A stretch of DNA of 64,000 bases from NCBI RefSeq assembly GCF_025118155.1, contig NW_026251410.1, forward strand, positions 1-64,000, read 5' to 3'. Shown here one piece after another: positions 20,957 through 35,102 of the stretch. The stretch comes from Cokeromyces recurvatus (lineage: Eukaryota > Mucoromycota > Mucoromycetes > Mucorales > Mucoraceae). Both the position numbers and the translations under genes were made by a program. Below the pieces are notes generated by a model, which was given only the letters and a program-made list of their open reading frames with translations, was not told where the DNA came from and did no database searches. The first letter of the stretch is position 1. Every line of letters starts with the position of its first letter.

Positions 20957-21013
<57 letters not shown>

Positions 21014-24000
21014 ACATATAAATACACATATGCATACACATATACAAATTTTCCTTACCAAGTATGTGCAGATGGTAAACGATTCACATCTCCAAATTCT
21101 TTATGTATTTGAAATTTCTGAACACCATTTGAACCTTGTAATTGACTGAAACCTTCTAGAGGTACCTTTGAAGTTCCTGTAGTAAACTGAAGTAGTTTAG
21201 CACGTTCTTCTTGAGTAAATGATCTAACTGCACGCCAGAACCAATGAATTTGAGGTGAAGCAGATGTGTAGCCCACATAAACAGTATTGGCTTTCCAGTC
21301 ATCAATATCAATATCTGGCAGACCTGAGATGAGTAACTCTAATTCTTGTTCATTAAAGATTTGTATCAACTCAACAGGGATAATATCATAAAACCCTTCC
21401 AAGAATGCATTCACTTGATCTTTAATAGCAAGAACTAATTTTTGTTCTGTAACTAATGCCACATATTCATGCTTGTTTGCCTCTGTAACAGCAATATTAC
21501 GACCATTCGCCTTTAAATCAATGATCTTTCTTTTGCCAAAGTCATCTACCTCTATGCTAAAGGTGGCATCGATAATATCTGTTATATCATTTTCTAACAT
21601 CCAGACTAAACTCTTGTAATAGGTAGGATCCACTGTTTCTACATCACGATAATCAACAGAACGTCCAAGGATCAATTTATAGAAAGAACGTGTGAAATAG
21701 GCATCCAATAATCTACCGTCATGAATGGCTTTACCAATTATACGACCCACAAATTTGAAATAATTCAAATGTTCTGCGCTTACACCTGAAGCACGATTAG
21801 GTTGATAAGTAAGTCTATCAGCTGCTGATGCAATAAACAAGGCATAGTTAGGATCAAACATTTGTCGCGCAAGTACTGAAAACCATTCACGAGAAACACC
21901 GCCCTCATCAATACCATCTTCGTTCATGAATTCGACTGCTATCTTGCTGTTTCGAATCTCTTTACCACTGAATGGATGAAGCTGTTCATAGGTGTCCTCA
22001 AATACACGTTCGCGGCTGACACTCAGTCGTATGGTAGAATGTGTACGGGGTCCATCAAATTTACGTAACTGCTGTATAAAGCAATTGCGTTTGTTATCAA
22101 AATCCAAAATCTTTAGATTATAAGTTAAAATTGAAAAGGATCCATTCATTAAAGTAGGGTTATTACGAATCATGATATTTAAAACCTTCTTGTGTCGTTC
22201 CGTGAAAATGGCAAAGAAATCATGAATGGAGTCTCCTGTCTCTTGCTCCTTTATTGTAGTGTACCCTCTTTTTACGGTATATCTTGACACCGACATAAAT
22301 GACTCCACCAAGGGCAACAAGATGGACGCTGCATTCATCAAATCTTCTCTTTCTTGGATCATCGTTAAGCAAGAGCTTAACATTTCCCACATTGGCAAAA
22401 AGTCGAGTTCGTTATAGACTTCCAAAATAGCCTTTTGATTTTCTTCTTGTTTGGATGGTTGTCTACGTTGTTTGCGAGTATATAAATAGTCTATCGCTTT
22501 TAATACACGTAAAAGTCTTGCTTGGTAAGAGGTTGTGGCTGAGAATTGAGTAACAGCAACACCATCTAATAATTCAATACTCCCTTTAATATTATTTAAA
22601 TGATGAGAGAGTTGTTTCAAATCAATACAAATGTGTTGACTACAATCTTTTGCTTTTAGTATCAGACGGTTAATGATTAACTTAAGAGCACCGTCTAAAG
22701 CAGACATGTGTGAAAGAACACTAATAGTATACTGGAAAGTGAAACTTGAGCATTCACCAAATGAAAGGATATCTGCAATCATTTCTAAATATTGATTGGG
22801 AATAGCTGGCGGTTTAAATGTGTGATTGTATTTAGTTTCGTATCTTTCAACTATTGTAGGTATAGATCGGCTAATAGTAGCTATCAAATTTATCAGCTGC
22901 TCCATCAAATTAGCATTATCCAAAAATTCAGACCGACTCAATAGATGAATCAAATTCAAAATAGGATATTTGACCTCATGTTTTGCCTTTGTTTTCAGAG
23001 CATTTGCAGAGTCACTATATCTCAAATGGGCAACGATATCCTTTTTAGTAAAGAAATACCCTAATGCTTTACTATTCCAAGCAACAACATAATATAGGAT
23101 TTCTAAACACCTTTGAGCGATTAAGTTGGGGATGTTTTTCACTGGAGTAGTTAGTTTCAACTCTCTGTCCTTTCCTTTTTGATAGAAAAATAATTGCTTT
23201 AAAATATCATCTACAGAAACCAGATCTTTACATCCTACTTGTAAAATATATAAAAGTAAGGAAAGCAAATCTTTACGTGTCTCCGTATTTTTGCACAAGT
23301 TTAGCAACAATCGATTTAGCATGGTCTTTGAAATAGAATGAGGAACAAATAGCAATCGTACAAGGGACGCTAATTGGAAAAGGTCAACAATACGTGGAGC
23401 TTCTGAATGAGGTGTTTCCTTTTCTAATACATTCATATCGAAGCGATTTGTAATATGATCAACTGTAAATAAATCGTTAACAGGAGGTGAAGGTGCGAGT
23501 CTATCGCCCTCAGAATCAAAATCAGTCATATCCATCGTAGATGGTGATTCTGGAATATCCATAAATCTTCTTGTCAATGTTACTCCTGGTGATAAAGCTT
23601 GACTATAATGCTCATTAATTATCCTTGTAGCTTCCCCAATATGTGTTAATGAAGGATCAGGGGTAAATTGGTCAGCATTCGTACATACTAAAGGCTCAGA
23701 CGTATTAGCTTCTTCTTCATATTCTCCTGGTAATCCAAATTGAGTATGTGTTGCACTAGATTCATTCATAAGGCTGTCATTTTGCTTAAATTTACGAATG
23801 CTATCTGCATTAGTATTCGTTTCTTCTTTGGTATCATCTTCCATTTTTATCGTATCTTTTAACAGAGCAGTCTCGAGCATATATTTCATTTTAACAGCCT
23901 TAGTAGTTAAGGTAGAAGGAGTATACATCATTTTAGCTTCTTGAGCCCATCGGTTAGCAGTTGTCATCGGTGTAAACTCTTTCAAGATCATTAATGTTTC

Positions 24001-27000
24001 CTTGTTATCTTTGTCATCATTTGATAAAGAATTTGTTTGCTCTTGTCTAGTGGAATGAGGAGCATGCTCTTGTCGTTGAAAATCCAAGAAAAGTTGCTCC
24101 AACAAATGTGCAGCACCACCACCAATAATATCTTCATATGCTTGAAGATGACCAGTAGTGGCATCAGATAAGAATTCGATTTCAGGATTCGCATTCGTAT
24201 TTCTGAGAAGAGGATGTAAGATGATGTTATCTTCATCAAATGGTGAGTCATATTCAGAATCGTCATGACTTACAAAGCTTCTTATGGAATTAGTAGCTGA
24301 ATTTATTATGGGTGGATGCGTGGTATTTAGTGGGTTTTCGTTGAAGAACAATCGAAGATTATCTTCAACGTTTTCTAATTCTTCCGCATTGAGTTCAAGA
24401 TCATCGCTTTCATCGTCATATGAAGAATCACTTATTTCTTCAATTTCAAAGTCCATACCAGTATCAGAACTACCACTACTACTATCGCTTTCTTCTTCTG
24501 TGTGCTCACTTTCACTCGGATATTCAGATTCTTCGATCACTTCATCCAGTGGCCAAGTTATCTCTCGATTCATTTCTTCTTCTGAATATATTGAATCACT
24601 CCTATTAGAGTCTAATGATTCATTCGAAGATGTATAACTATCAGAGCTGGAAAAATCACTTGATTCATCACTTGAGTGAGAATCAGTTTCATCATCATCT
24701 TCATCATCTTCTAAATTGTCATCTTCTTCAGTATCTGAATGATGATATCGATGGCTTCTTATCAACTCTTCCATTTCCTCATCTTCTACTTCAACTTCAT
24801 CATCCTCTTTGACTGATTCTTCATCTTCCATATCAGTATCTGTTCCATATCTACCCTGATCATCAGATGAAAACTCTATAACTTCTTCACCGGAACTAAG
24901 AAAAAAAAAAAAGGACAAATATGAATTAAAAGGGGTATCGTTTCCAGAAACTTATACCTATTACCTAGCCATCTCAACATCATCATCATCATCTTCATAT
25001 TCTTCCTCACTAGAATCCTCATCTTCATGAACAGTACCATCAAACATAGCTAAAGATGAATTTCTATATAAATTGTTTACTTCTTCTTCAGATACATTGT
25101 CATCTTCACTTGTATCCATTGAGATATACATATCTTGTGGTTCTTCTTCATTTCTTACATCCGTTTTATCGTTAGTTAAGGCTTTTTCAAAGGAGGTAGT
25201 TCTATGATGTGTGTTACGGAGATTTATTTTAGTCAACTGCTCCAAGGGTGTCATGACAGAGGTCAAAATTGTTTTCGCATATGGGAAATCAACATCAATA
25301 TCATTAATGGCTGATATCATTAAAGAAATATAATTTTGATTCAGCATGAGCATTGCCATGTTGGTTACATCCTCTGGTTTTATATTTAAAACAGGAGTCA
25401 TTAATTCAACTCGAGAGGAAAGAAGATGATTACAAAGCTCGGCAAAGACATAGTATCGAGTATATTTAGTAACGATACTTCTTGTCGTCGTTGATTCAAG
25501 AGTTTCCTTAAAGAAAAGACGAATGACTCGGAGAACATAATTTCTGATCTTTTGTTGTGTTTTGTCTTGTCTATCTTTGTTATGGGACTTCACTTTATCA
25601 TATATTTTTATATCATAACATAAACCAACCATTAATGAAACGACCCATATTGAAATACCATGTTTTCTTCGTTCAAGGTCTGATGTGTTGTTTATCGTAT
25701 TGTATGGCAATAATTTATCGATCAATCTATACAAGAAGGATTTGCAAATAAGTGAATCCGAAAGAGTATCGATATTATCAAAATGAATAAAGGTATCAAA
25801 TTTGATAATGTCACTTTTACAGCTTGGATAAGATAATATAAGCTCAAAGATACATTGAAGTAGAAAGCCTGTATATGCCATCCAAATATTACTTTGATTT
25901 TCATTGTCCAAGGCGGATAAGACCTTTTCGAGTAAAAATTGAATTACAAAAGTAGAAGAAGAATTGTAATGGTCATCATGCATGGCTGCTTCAGCTATTT
26001 CATTCCTATACATAGGGTCACGTAGATAGACCTGATCAGGAGATTTTGTACGATGATCTGACAAACCAAGTAGTTGTGAACTCGCCTTTAAAAATTGCTG
26101 ATAATCACGATGAATCAAATTACAATTACTAGTAAGGAACTGAATAATATCTATATAAGATGAAGTAACACTATTGTACCAGAATGATTTAATACATTCA
26201 CGCATCGTCTTTATCAAAACTGGTTTACTTTCAATAATGTGTCTTAGAATCATGATAATATATGCTCGTTGCACCTCAAAGGAAGTAAAACTTGTACTTG
26301 GTCTTGTAAATAAGGCTTCTAAACCATCCATTTCTAAAAATGATTTCACTAAATGATCGCTTTTTGTAAGACATACTATCATTCGTAAAGTTGCAATCAA
26401 ATTATCCTCTGTTAAATGTTCCGATTTAAGTAAATGAATGCAAGTTTTCAATAATTCTTCCTTTTTTTCGAATAACCCAGTTATAGATGTTTGTAAAGCC
26501 ATATCATTATTATTATTAATGTTATTGCTCGTTTTATACGAATCAAAAAGTGATTTTTCTGGAGGCTCATCAGATAGTACCAAGCAAATTTCTAATATCA
26601 AAGATAAGATAGTAAACCATTTAGAATTGGAGAATGTAGACTGTGAAATAGTCAAATCCAGAAAAGTAAACCAGTCAAAGATAGTAGAGAGATAGGCAAT
26701 CATCTTTGTTGTAATGCTCTGCATACTAGGCTCACATAGCATCAATGCAAGAATTCGAATTCTGCTCATAGACGATTCAAATAGTTGACTTGTACCCTGA
26801 TCAGTACAAACATCAGCAAAGAAACACTGGACAGTTTGCTCCATATTTATTAATTGGTTTCTAGTATCACCACAACATAAAGTTATCATTAAATCTCGAA
26901 TTTCAAGATCAAGATCATCGCGTACATCAACCAGGTGAGCAAGAATAAGAGGAGTATCTGTGCGAATCAAATTATGAGCTTTATCTAAACGGTTAAGCAC

Positions 27001-30000
27001 GTCAATAAACTCTCTTGAATTATCCTTTACTGAAAGTTTTTCTTCGTATCGAGAAATGTCTTTCCAAGATAGAACATTATTATTTTCGTCTTCAATAATA
27101 TCGTTATCTTTATTGCCAATGGTATCTTCTTGCTGATCATGGTCGCTTCCTTCATTGTTTGTACTTTCCGGTACTGGCTCCTGTCTTCCAATCTGTGGGG
27201 ATGATCCATTATTTTCTGCTATATATCGAGGATCAATTTTTATGGAAATGTAAGGTCGTTCATACTCTAAACTCTGTGTTACACATCGTAGAAGTGAATG
27301 TAGCACTTGTCTTGAGATTTTGTTTAAAACAGGGCTTCGAAGATAATCATTGAGGCTGGATAGCTTAAGAGACATAAATGATAGCCAATACTTATAATTT
27401 AAAGGATATGTGTTTAAATTATTTTTTTCATCAGGATAAGGAGAAATAAGCATATGGACATGATTTGATTTGTTAAATAGTTTTGTTGACCCTAGTTGAT
27501 AAAGAATAGATAGTATTATTTCAATACAAGTATTGATACGTTGAATCAAGCTTTCATTTTTTTCGTCTATTTCAATCTCTGTTTCCATTGCTTTCCAAAA
27601 CTGAGGTAAGAATGTGTTGACTAATAAATCTATATTGCCTAAACCTTCAAATGCAATAGCGATGGGTACTTGCAATGCAGTTCGTGAACGTGGACCTAGA
27701 AGCACCATAGAGATCATTGAAAATAGGGATGCATAATAATTATACTTGCAATTAGGCATATTTGGACGATTTAAATAACATAAACTTGCATTGAATAGTT
27801 TAGCAATCTTGTGAGCAACGCCCTTGCAACGCATATAAAATAACTCTGGTGATTTTGTAGCTAGACGACTTGTAGATGCCTTTATAATACCTAACAAAAT
27901 AGGCAATAGAGCAGGAGATACTTCACTAATTACTGTCTTGAAGCGATTTGTATTAATTGTACGAGGATCCTTTAAATCGATATCTTCTTTAGATGAGGAT
28001 TGTGTCTGAGCTGATCTACTATACCAAAATTTAGGGGAAGATTCCCGAAGTAGAATATTTTGCCACATCATTGTTCTTTTGAAAAAAAAAAAAAAAAAGA
28101 TGGGGGAGGAGCAATTAGAAGCTATGTGAATATATGTATTATGCATGTATATATACCTATGCAGTTCACCAAGGAATTCAATTATACTATCATATTCTTC
28201 ATAACTCTTTATAGACCATTCAACAAGTAAGCCTGCATGATTATTAAATTTCATGATAGGAGATGAAAATACTGTTGAGAGAAGGCCAACATATCCAAAA
28301 AGGCTTTTGAATTTGTAAAATAAATTATTGGCTTTATCCACAGACTCCTCGTCTTTACCTAATATACATATATAATAGAGGTAAGTAACTCTATATCTAT
28401 TTCAAAAAGAAATAAAGTATATGTAATAAAATTTACCGTTTTCTTCAATATATGTACAGATTCTACTTGAATTTATATCTAAATCAGTAAAAAGAAACCT
28501 TGATAAATCGTATATTTTTTTTATAAGTTGATTTGCAAGTAATTGAGGGGAGGAGTTTGCAATAGTCCGAAATAAATTGTTGAGTGCATGAAAGGCGTTC
28601 GATGTAAAGAAATTATACGGAAGAGATGGAAGAGTATAATATTGTAAAAGTAAATCAGGACCTTTATACTTGATAAACTCATTCACATTCCCTGTATTTT
28701 TAAAAAATCCGTCCAAAAACTATAAAAAAAAAATTAACAAGTTAAATCAAATTATGAAGACAAAAAAAAAAAAAAAAAAAAAATCTACCTCTGAAGCTAA
28801 ATTAATATAAGCTAGCAAAAGGCATTCTACATTTTCTTCTTGTGGGGATTCCTCAAGTTTGCGTTCAAATGTTAACTTATGAGAGTTATCAGATGGTTTT
28901 CCTTCTTCAGAATTTCCCATTTCAATTACTTGTAATAAAAGTTTATTTGTACATTCAAAAGCTCTTGTTTTCAAACTGGGATGGTGTCGTATTAACTCAT
29001 CCATCGTTGTACCTAATACTGACATACTTCCCATGTCATTTATAGATTTTACAAAACTCTTGGAAGTCAATAATTGGAAAAAGTGTGGTAATGGGTCTAT
29101 TTCATGAAACATTTCTAATCCTGATGAGTTTAAGCAAATAGCGCCAAAAGCATGTATTCCTGCTGTTAACACTTCAATACTACTTTCATCATACAATAAA
29201 AAAGTTTTTAAAAAAACTTGCGGAAGGCCAAGCTCTTGTAAGACTGTTAATGAAGTAGGCTCATTATGTATAAATGTAGACATAACAGTGAATGCAAGTG
29301 CATAAGTTTTAGGATCGAATGTCTTATAATTCTCCATTATATTTTTGAGAATATTTGGTAAACTGGTTTCAATCAAATTACGTAAGCCTTCTGAAGTATT
29401 TTCATATTCTCTTATACGAATCAGAAATCGTAATATTTCTTTAATGACTTGAATTGAGTCAATATCGGGTAACTTATTGTATAATGAATGTTGCTCTATA
29501 CAATAATCTACTCGCACCTGAACAGCTTTCAATAAGCTATCTAAACCATTTACACTTAAAAATGACGAAAAGGATGAACTGATATTATTAATGATTGTAT
29601 CCAACAGCCTTATGACCTTAACCAGAGACTTGTATTGATAAAAGAAGTCATTAGTTATAGTCGAAAACACGATATGCCACAAACACTCCTGTATACCTTT
29701 GTATAGATTGAATCCATATTTCCGGAATGATTTATAACTTCTACCAAAGTTGTGGTGATGCCTGCTGACATAAACATAGCACTACCAACAGGGCTCTGTA
29801 ATAAATATTTAATTAATATAAAGAAAGCATCAAGAAATTCCATTGTATAATCTATAATAAATAGATTTTGTTAAAGAAATATACACTTTTTTTTCTTTTA
29901 ATTAATATATAGTTACTTGTATTAAACTGTGATAATTGTCGTAAAATATGAAGTAAAATGCCATGATTTGCAGAGGCATTAAATGCTGTTAAAACTTCTG

Positions 30001-31249
30001 TAATTTTTGCTCTATGCATTGCTATTCCACGTAAAGTATATAATGCATAAGTTTGAATATCCTATTGATAAAGCTCTTAATTAATATTCTCATGTTTAAT
30101 AAGATGAAAGTAAAGTGATTGGATTAAACAGCTTACTATAGAGATATCATTATCATAAGTAATGAGTTGAACAAGTTGAGATACTAGGTGAGGTTCATAA
30201 ATAAAAATCTTGTTTTGTGCAATAGTTTCAGGCATAGTATGAACTAGGAATAATAATAATAATAATAATAAAAAAAGTAAGAATATGTTTTTGCATATTT
30301 AAATTCAAATGTATTGTACCTATTATTGTAATTAGAAGAAATCGAATAATAAGTAACTGCTCACGCACTGATCTCTCTGTTGCATGATTAATCATCCTGA
30401 TTCTGTTTAAAAGCTCGAAATGGTATATTTTTGGCATGTGCTCATCTGCTAACTGCCAAAATAATTCATGATCTGTGTATTTATTTGGTATAATTTCAGC
30501 GTCAATAACTTTTAAACTTTCATTACAATCTTGATCTTCTCGATAAAACGACATTGTGATTTTATTATTTGTAATGTAATTTTTCGAAATTAATTCAGAA
30601 ATGGAGCCTCCACTTATCAATCCTCTAATCTTATCTTGTGAAATTTTAAAATTTGGTTGAACTGTGCGTGAAGTATTAAGACGTAACGATTCTTTCATCA
30701 ATAACTGTAATACTGCCCTAAGAATGTCGATATCTGTTGTATTTAGTAAACTGTTCAAATGCTAAAAATTGAAAAAAAATTATTAATTAGCTCTATACAG
30801 ATATCATATTATTTAAAAAGTCGATCTTCTTACTTCATAAGAGTTATATAAACTTCGATTTTTACAGTTTTCATATAACAATCTTGAAAAGTTCAAGATG
30901 GCCAATACCATTTCCTTTGTGTCATTATTAAAAGGCTTTTTTTGAATGCTATCGTTTAATTCGTGCATTTCACATACAGAATTCAAAATAGTATCGAATC
31001 GATTTAAAACATCTATATACTGAAGGAAATCACCTTTAGGAAATGACCAAGAGTCTAAGTTGGCCCATTTTGATATTTGATCTAGATCATCATGTATTAA
31101 ATGATAAACAATTGTTTCCAGAGCTGAAGGCTATATATTAATTTGTAAATTTGTACGAAAAAAAAAAAAAAAAAAAAATGTCAAATAGATGACAAAGGTT
31201 AAATTACCAAAGCATCAGGTTTTTTAAATAAAGTTTTTCTAATTTTCAT
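20854..31249 (-). CDS. TOM1: TOM1/HUWE1-type giant HECT E3 ubiquitin ligase, 12 exons, about 3187 aa
   Basis: Exons on the minus strand are 31208-31249, 30834-31130, 30320-30761, 30137-30243, 29917-30061, 29697-29851, 28789-29628, 28437-28719, 28157-28358, 24965-28075, 21059-24895 and 20854-20956. Phases close perfectly. The N-terminus (WANLDSWSFPKGDFLQYIDV, VLNRFDTIL) and armadillo-like helices match the DUF908/DUF913 region of yeast Tom1 and human HUWE1. A very acidic Ser/Glu/Asp segment precedes the helical middle. The HECT domain fills the end: EFMNEDGIDEGGVSREWFS, then LPSAHTCFNQIDLPQY with the catalytic Cys at about 3154, 33 residues from the end as in HUWE1. The family polyubiquitylates histones, ribosomal and DNA-damage proteins. 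The Cys codon is split by the last intron. The length is close to yeast Tom1 (3268 aa). Confidence 0.95.
20957..21058 (-). other. TOM1 last intron with a 53-nt poly(T) tract
   Basis: The 102-nt phase-2 intron has donor GTAAGG and acceptor TTTAG. On the minus strand its 3' half is an uninterrupted run of 53 T (20959-21011) next to the acceptor. It splits the HECT catalytic Cys codon as TG|T. Confidence 0.9.
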
Positions 31250-31999
31250 TTCCTCTTCTTGGAACTAACAAAAGAAAAGTTAATTCTGTTTACGAACAGG
31301 ATTCTTTTTTTTTTTTTTTTTTTTTTCTTTTTTTTTGGGTTTTTATTTTCTGCGCAGTTCAACTATTTAAACAACAGCTATAACAAGAAACAAAAAATAA
31401 GCTTTTCAAACAGGCGGAAAGTAGAGGATAATACAAATTTGAACTTACTGTCACATATGTATGACAGCGAATCTATGTTACTTTATTTTATTCGTACTAT
31501 AAATAAATAACATACTATTATACCCTAGCTCTGTATATGTATAGATATATACTACAGTAGCTGCTATTATGTTTATGTAAACATATGTATTTGTATATAT
31601 TTAATATATTAGTCTTTTTGTAACATAAACACAATACAGTAATAGACTAGTTTATTCTTAAATTGTTTATATACAATAACAAAAGTGACCATTATGAACA
31701 AATAAGTATAAATTAAATTAAACTATGATAGTAAACTTTGTTACCCTAAAACTCTTTATTGTGCCATGTTGTTCATAGCTTCTTCATAATTCAGTTGTCT
31801 ATAAATATATTACATAATATAATGTACAATGATATTTTATAATCCTTTTTATTAATATGTAATAAAAGAATTGGCTTTTCTTTTCTTTCTTTCTTTCTTT
31901 TTTTTTCATAGAAAGAAGAAGATTGTATAAATAAAATGAAATAAAGTATATAAATAGTGTTCTTTACATATAAATTGGTGATATTTTTAAGATACAGAT
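31250..31999. other. Intergenic, nothing recognised
   Basis: Apart from a T-run (about 31307-31339) upstream of the TOM1 start and (CTTT)n near 31880, I see no gene. Both neighbouring genes are on the minus strand, so this holds the TOM1 promoter and the next gene's 3' end. Confidence 0.5.
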
Positions 32000-33196
32000 T
32001 TATTGTGTTGATGATGTTGTTGTTGTTGCTATCGCTGCATAGTTTAGAACTACACCAACAAATTCATCCAATATTCTATTGGATTCAACATATTTAATTC
32101 CACCTTTTGTAGGTACACAGTTTTGCTTTTGTTGTTCAACGGAAACAACAGCTGATGTTGATGCATAAGATAAAAAGGTATGCATAGAAGGTAGCACACA
32201 GCAATTACCTTTGTCTCCTGATTCTTCTTTAAGTATTGGTGAATAAGAGTAAGATCGTTGTGGCTGTTCATCGCTGTCGTTGTCGTTATCGTCGTCGTCG
32301 TCATCATCATCATCATCATCATCATCATGGTTATTTCTAATTTGATTATCACTTGAATCACTCTGAATACTACTTGTACTACTATCACTTATACGTCGCT
32401 CTAAAGTAGGCGATAGTTGTGGAAGAGCAGGACTAGAGGGAGGTGATGAACTATGGGTGGTTACTACAACTGGATAAGTAGTAGTAGTAGTAGTAGGAAT
32501 CCAAGAGCCAGTTGAGTTAGATCTAAATTGATTTATAGATGGTAATTCAATTTTATGTTCTGGTACGCTATAAAAGGGTAGTTCATTGATATCAGTATCT
32601 ATAATATTAGTAGCTGACGATAAGGTATTATTGAATTGTATAATTCTACTGCTACTAGTTTGTATATGCTGTTGAGTAGACCAGTGATTCTCGTCTTTAT
32701 GATGTTCAATTGAAATACGTCTTCCTAATCTTCTTGTAATTTCCTCTCGTATAAAATTTTGTTTTTCAACTGAATTGTTATCACCATATCTTTGACGCGC
32801 TAAACGGTATACACGACAGCGTAAATCATTTTGTCTATTCTTTTCTCGATTCTCTGCTCTCCATTTACGCATTCTATCAGTATTACTGAGACATATCAGA
32901 TAGATATATTTTAAAAGTCAATATAAATAGGATACAAATATACCAGTTTATTATATTCTATCTATATATTTACATATCTATGTATACATATTTATATTTA
33001 TATGTATATACATGTATATATGTATATATTTATATATCTATACCTTTCAGTAGTTTCTTCTTTAGATATAACTTTTTTAGAATGACCTTTCCATCTTTTT
33101 TGATCGCGACTTCTTATATATGGAATATTATGAATATTAGGATTCTCCATATGACGTTTTCTTTTATGAATTATTAGTGAGTATAACTTTAGCGAA

Positions 33197-33229
<33 letters not shown>

Positions 33230-33414
33230 TATTGAATGGAAAGAGGAAAAAAAGGATACTTTACAAATTTGATCTTGTAGCAAATACTATATAATTATGG
33301 TTAATAATAATAATGTAAAAGAGGAAGAAGAAATAGATAAAAAGTAACTTTACTTTTAGGACATTGAGAGCATGCAAAAATTCTTGAAGATTTTTCATCT
33401 TTTTGTGTAGACAT
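32000..33414 (-). CDS. C2H2 zinc-finger plus DUF3020 protein, four exons, about 361 aa
   Basis: Exons are 33354-33414, 33265-33286 (22 nt), 33044-33160 and 32000-32885, all GT-AG, with phases giving one frame. Splicing creates FACSQCPKIFATRSNLKRH, a classical C2H2 finger (C-x2-C-x12-H) whose core is supplied by the 22-nt exon; the last His is six residues on (MENPNIH). Residues about 70-125 form a DUF3020 domain: RKWRAENREKNRQNDLRCRV, then IREEITRRLGRRI. DUF3020 occurs in fungal nuclear regulators, so a transcription factor is likely. The rest is Ser/Thr/Pro-rich and disordered with a D-rich run encoded by a (GAT)n-type tract near 32290-32328. The target genes are unknown. Confidence 0.85.
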
Positions 33415-35102
33415 ATTCTGTATTACAATTACTTTTAATACTAAAAGTCAAGAATATTTATAAAATGAAATGATAATATAAAATAAAGTGTGTCTGATTG
33501 ACAAGCAATTAAGGTAGAATACGAAATTAAAACGCTATATATGCTTATTTTGATTAAGTACAAATATATATATATGTATATATATATGTGAATGAGTGAG
33601 TGCGTGTTTATGTATGTAAATATGTATATAAATATATATACATATATATAAGTGTGTGTATGTGTGTATGTGTGCGTATATATATATATATATATATATA
33701 ATATGAAAAAGAGAAAAGAAAAGAAGAGAAAATATAAACCAAAAAAAAAGGTACAAAGATATAGAGCTTCTATATATATAACCGCATACAAACATGTATT
33801 CAATAACAAATAACAAACAATAACCTAGTTTTTTTTTTCATCTATCCATAAATTAGTATGAACCTGTATGTAATACAGTCAAATAGTCTCATAGTTGTAT
33901 AACCGATAATTTTTTTTTTGGGGGGGGAAGAAGGGAAGGGTAAGTAAAAGAGGGCGCTCTTATTTTGGCGGGAAGAGTAAGAAAGGGGGGGAGGGAAAGG
34001 TTATAAGTGGCTTATGAATTTTAAAGGAGGTGAAGCTGGAGAAGAAGAAAGGGATCAGATGATCTGATATATATAATAGGTATCACCGTCTGAATTATAA
34101 CATTATTGCTATTTCTTCTTTTTCTTCTTCATTATTATATGCTACATTTATGCATGATATGCTTATGTGTTTATATATTATGATTAGCTTTATTTTAATA
34201 AATCAATTAATATAAAATAGGCAAATAGGATAATATTAAGCAGTAACGTAATTATAGTGTTTGCATACACTACTTTTTTAATAGATATTATCGATAATAA
34301 TAAAACAAAATGTTTCAAATAATAAAAAAAAGACAATGATAATCTTTCTTTTTAATAGTCAAGAAAACACAATTTACCAAATATGCAATTAGTAAATTTG
34401 CCCTTTTTTTTTCTTTTTAGGGATAAATTAAATTTTGCTTTCCTTTATTAAAATTCTTGAGCAACCCTAACGATCATTTCTCCTTATTTTATTTTTTTCG
34501 TTTATTTAAAGAACCTATTATAATGACAGTTTAAAAACTTCACTAGTTTTAAATTGCTTAATTAACTGTATGTTAACAGCTTGTCCTTGTTGAAAACAAT
34601 TCTTTCAGTTAGTTCTTCTTAATTCAATACTTTTAAAACAATGTATAAATTGATGTAATTCTGCTTTGTGCTTCTCTTCAGGGATTGGAAACTTTTTTTT
34701 TGTTTATGTAAATTAACGGAGGAGTTTCTTTAATAGTTATTATCTTTATAGTTTCGAAGTATTCTTTTTTTTTTTATTGTAAAAATTCTAAAGTATTGTC
34801 CGCATAATCTTATGTTATCTTTTGGAGTTGAATTTGACTAGGGTTACAAATGTTATTATTGGCCTCCAACTTTTCATCTTCTTCTCCACTTAATTACTCA
34901 ATGTTGGCGTGTGCAATTGAATATAATGGTTTCACAATTTTGTCATTCTTTCCATTATCCAAAGTACTAATTGACAATGTCTCTGAATAAATGAGGCAAG
35001 CTTATGTTTGTAAAACGTGTAACTCCTCTTCAGTATTATATTGCTTTATCCCTAATAACAAAGATGCTATTATGATGCAACGTTTCACCTAACCTATAGT
35101 GG
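33415..35102. other. Intergenic, low-complexity (AT/CA runs), no gene seen
   Basis: TA and TG dinucleotide runs at about 33560-33700 create long but meaningless ORFs. A G-rich patch lies at 33911-33990. Nothing else is recognisable. Confidence 0.5.

Noticed and set aside
24284..24812. Plus-strand ORFs opposite TOM1
   Set aside because: Antisense shadows of the Ser/Glu/Asp-rich TOM1 segment.
33248..33262. GTATCCTTTTTTT on the minus strand, resembling a U12-type 5' splice site
   Set aside because: It lies inside an intron just after the GTAAAG donor that gives the correct zinc-finger frame; using it would break the frame, and no U12 branch site is evident.
33441..33816. Long minus-strand ORFs of about 120 and 93 codons
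   Set aside because: They are produced by TA/CA dinucleotide runs; low-complexity Tyr/Ile/His/Thr composition.
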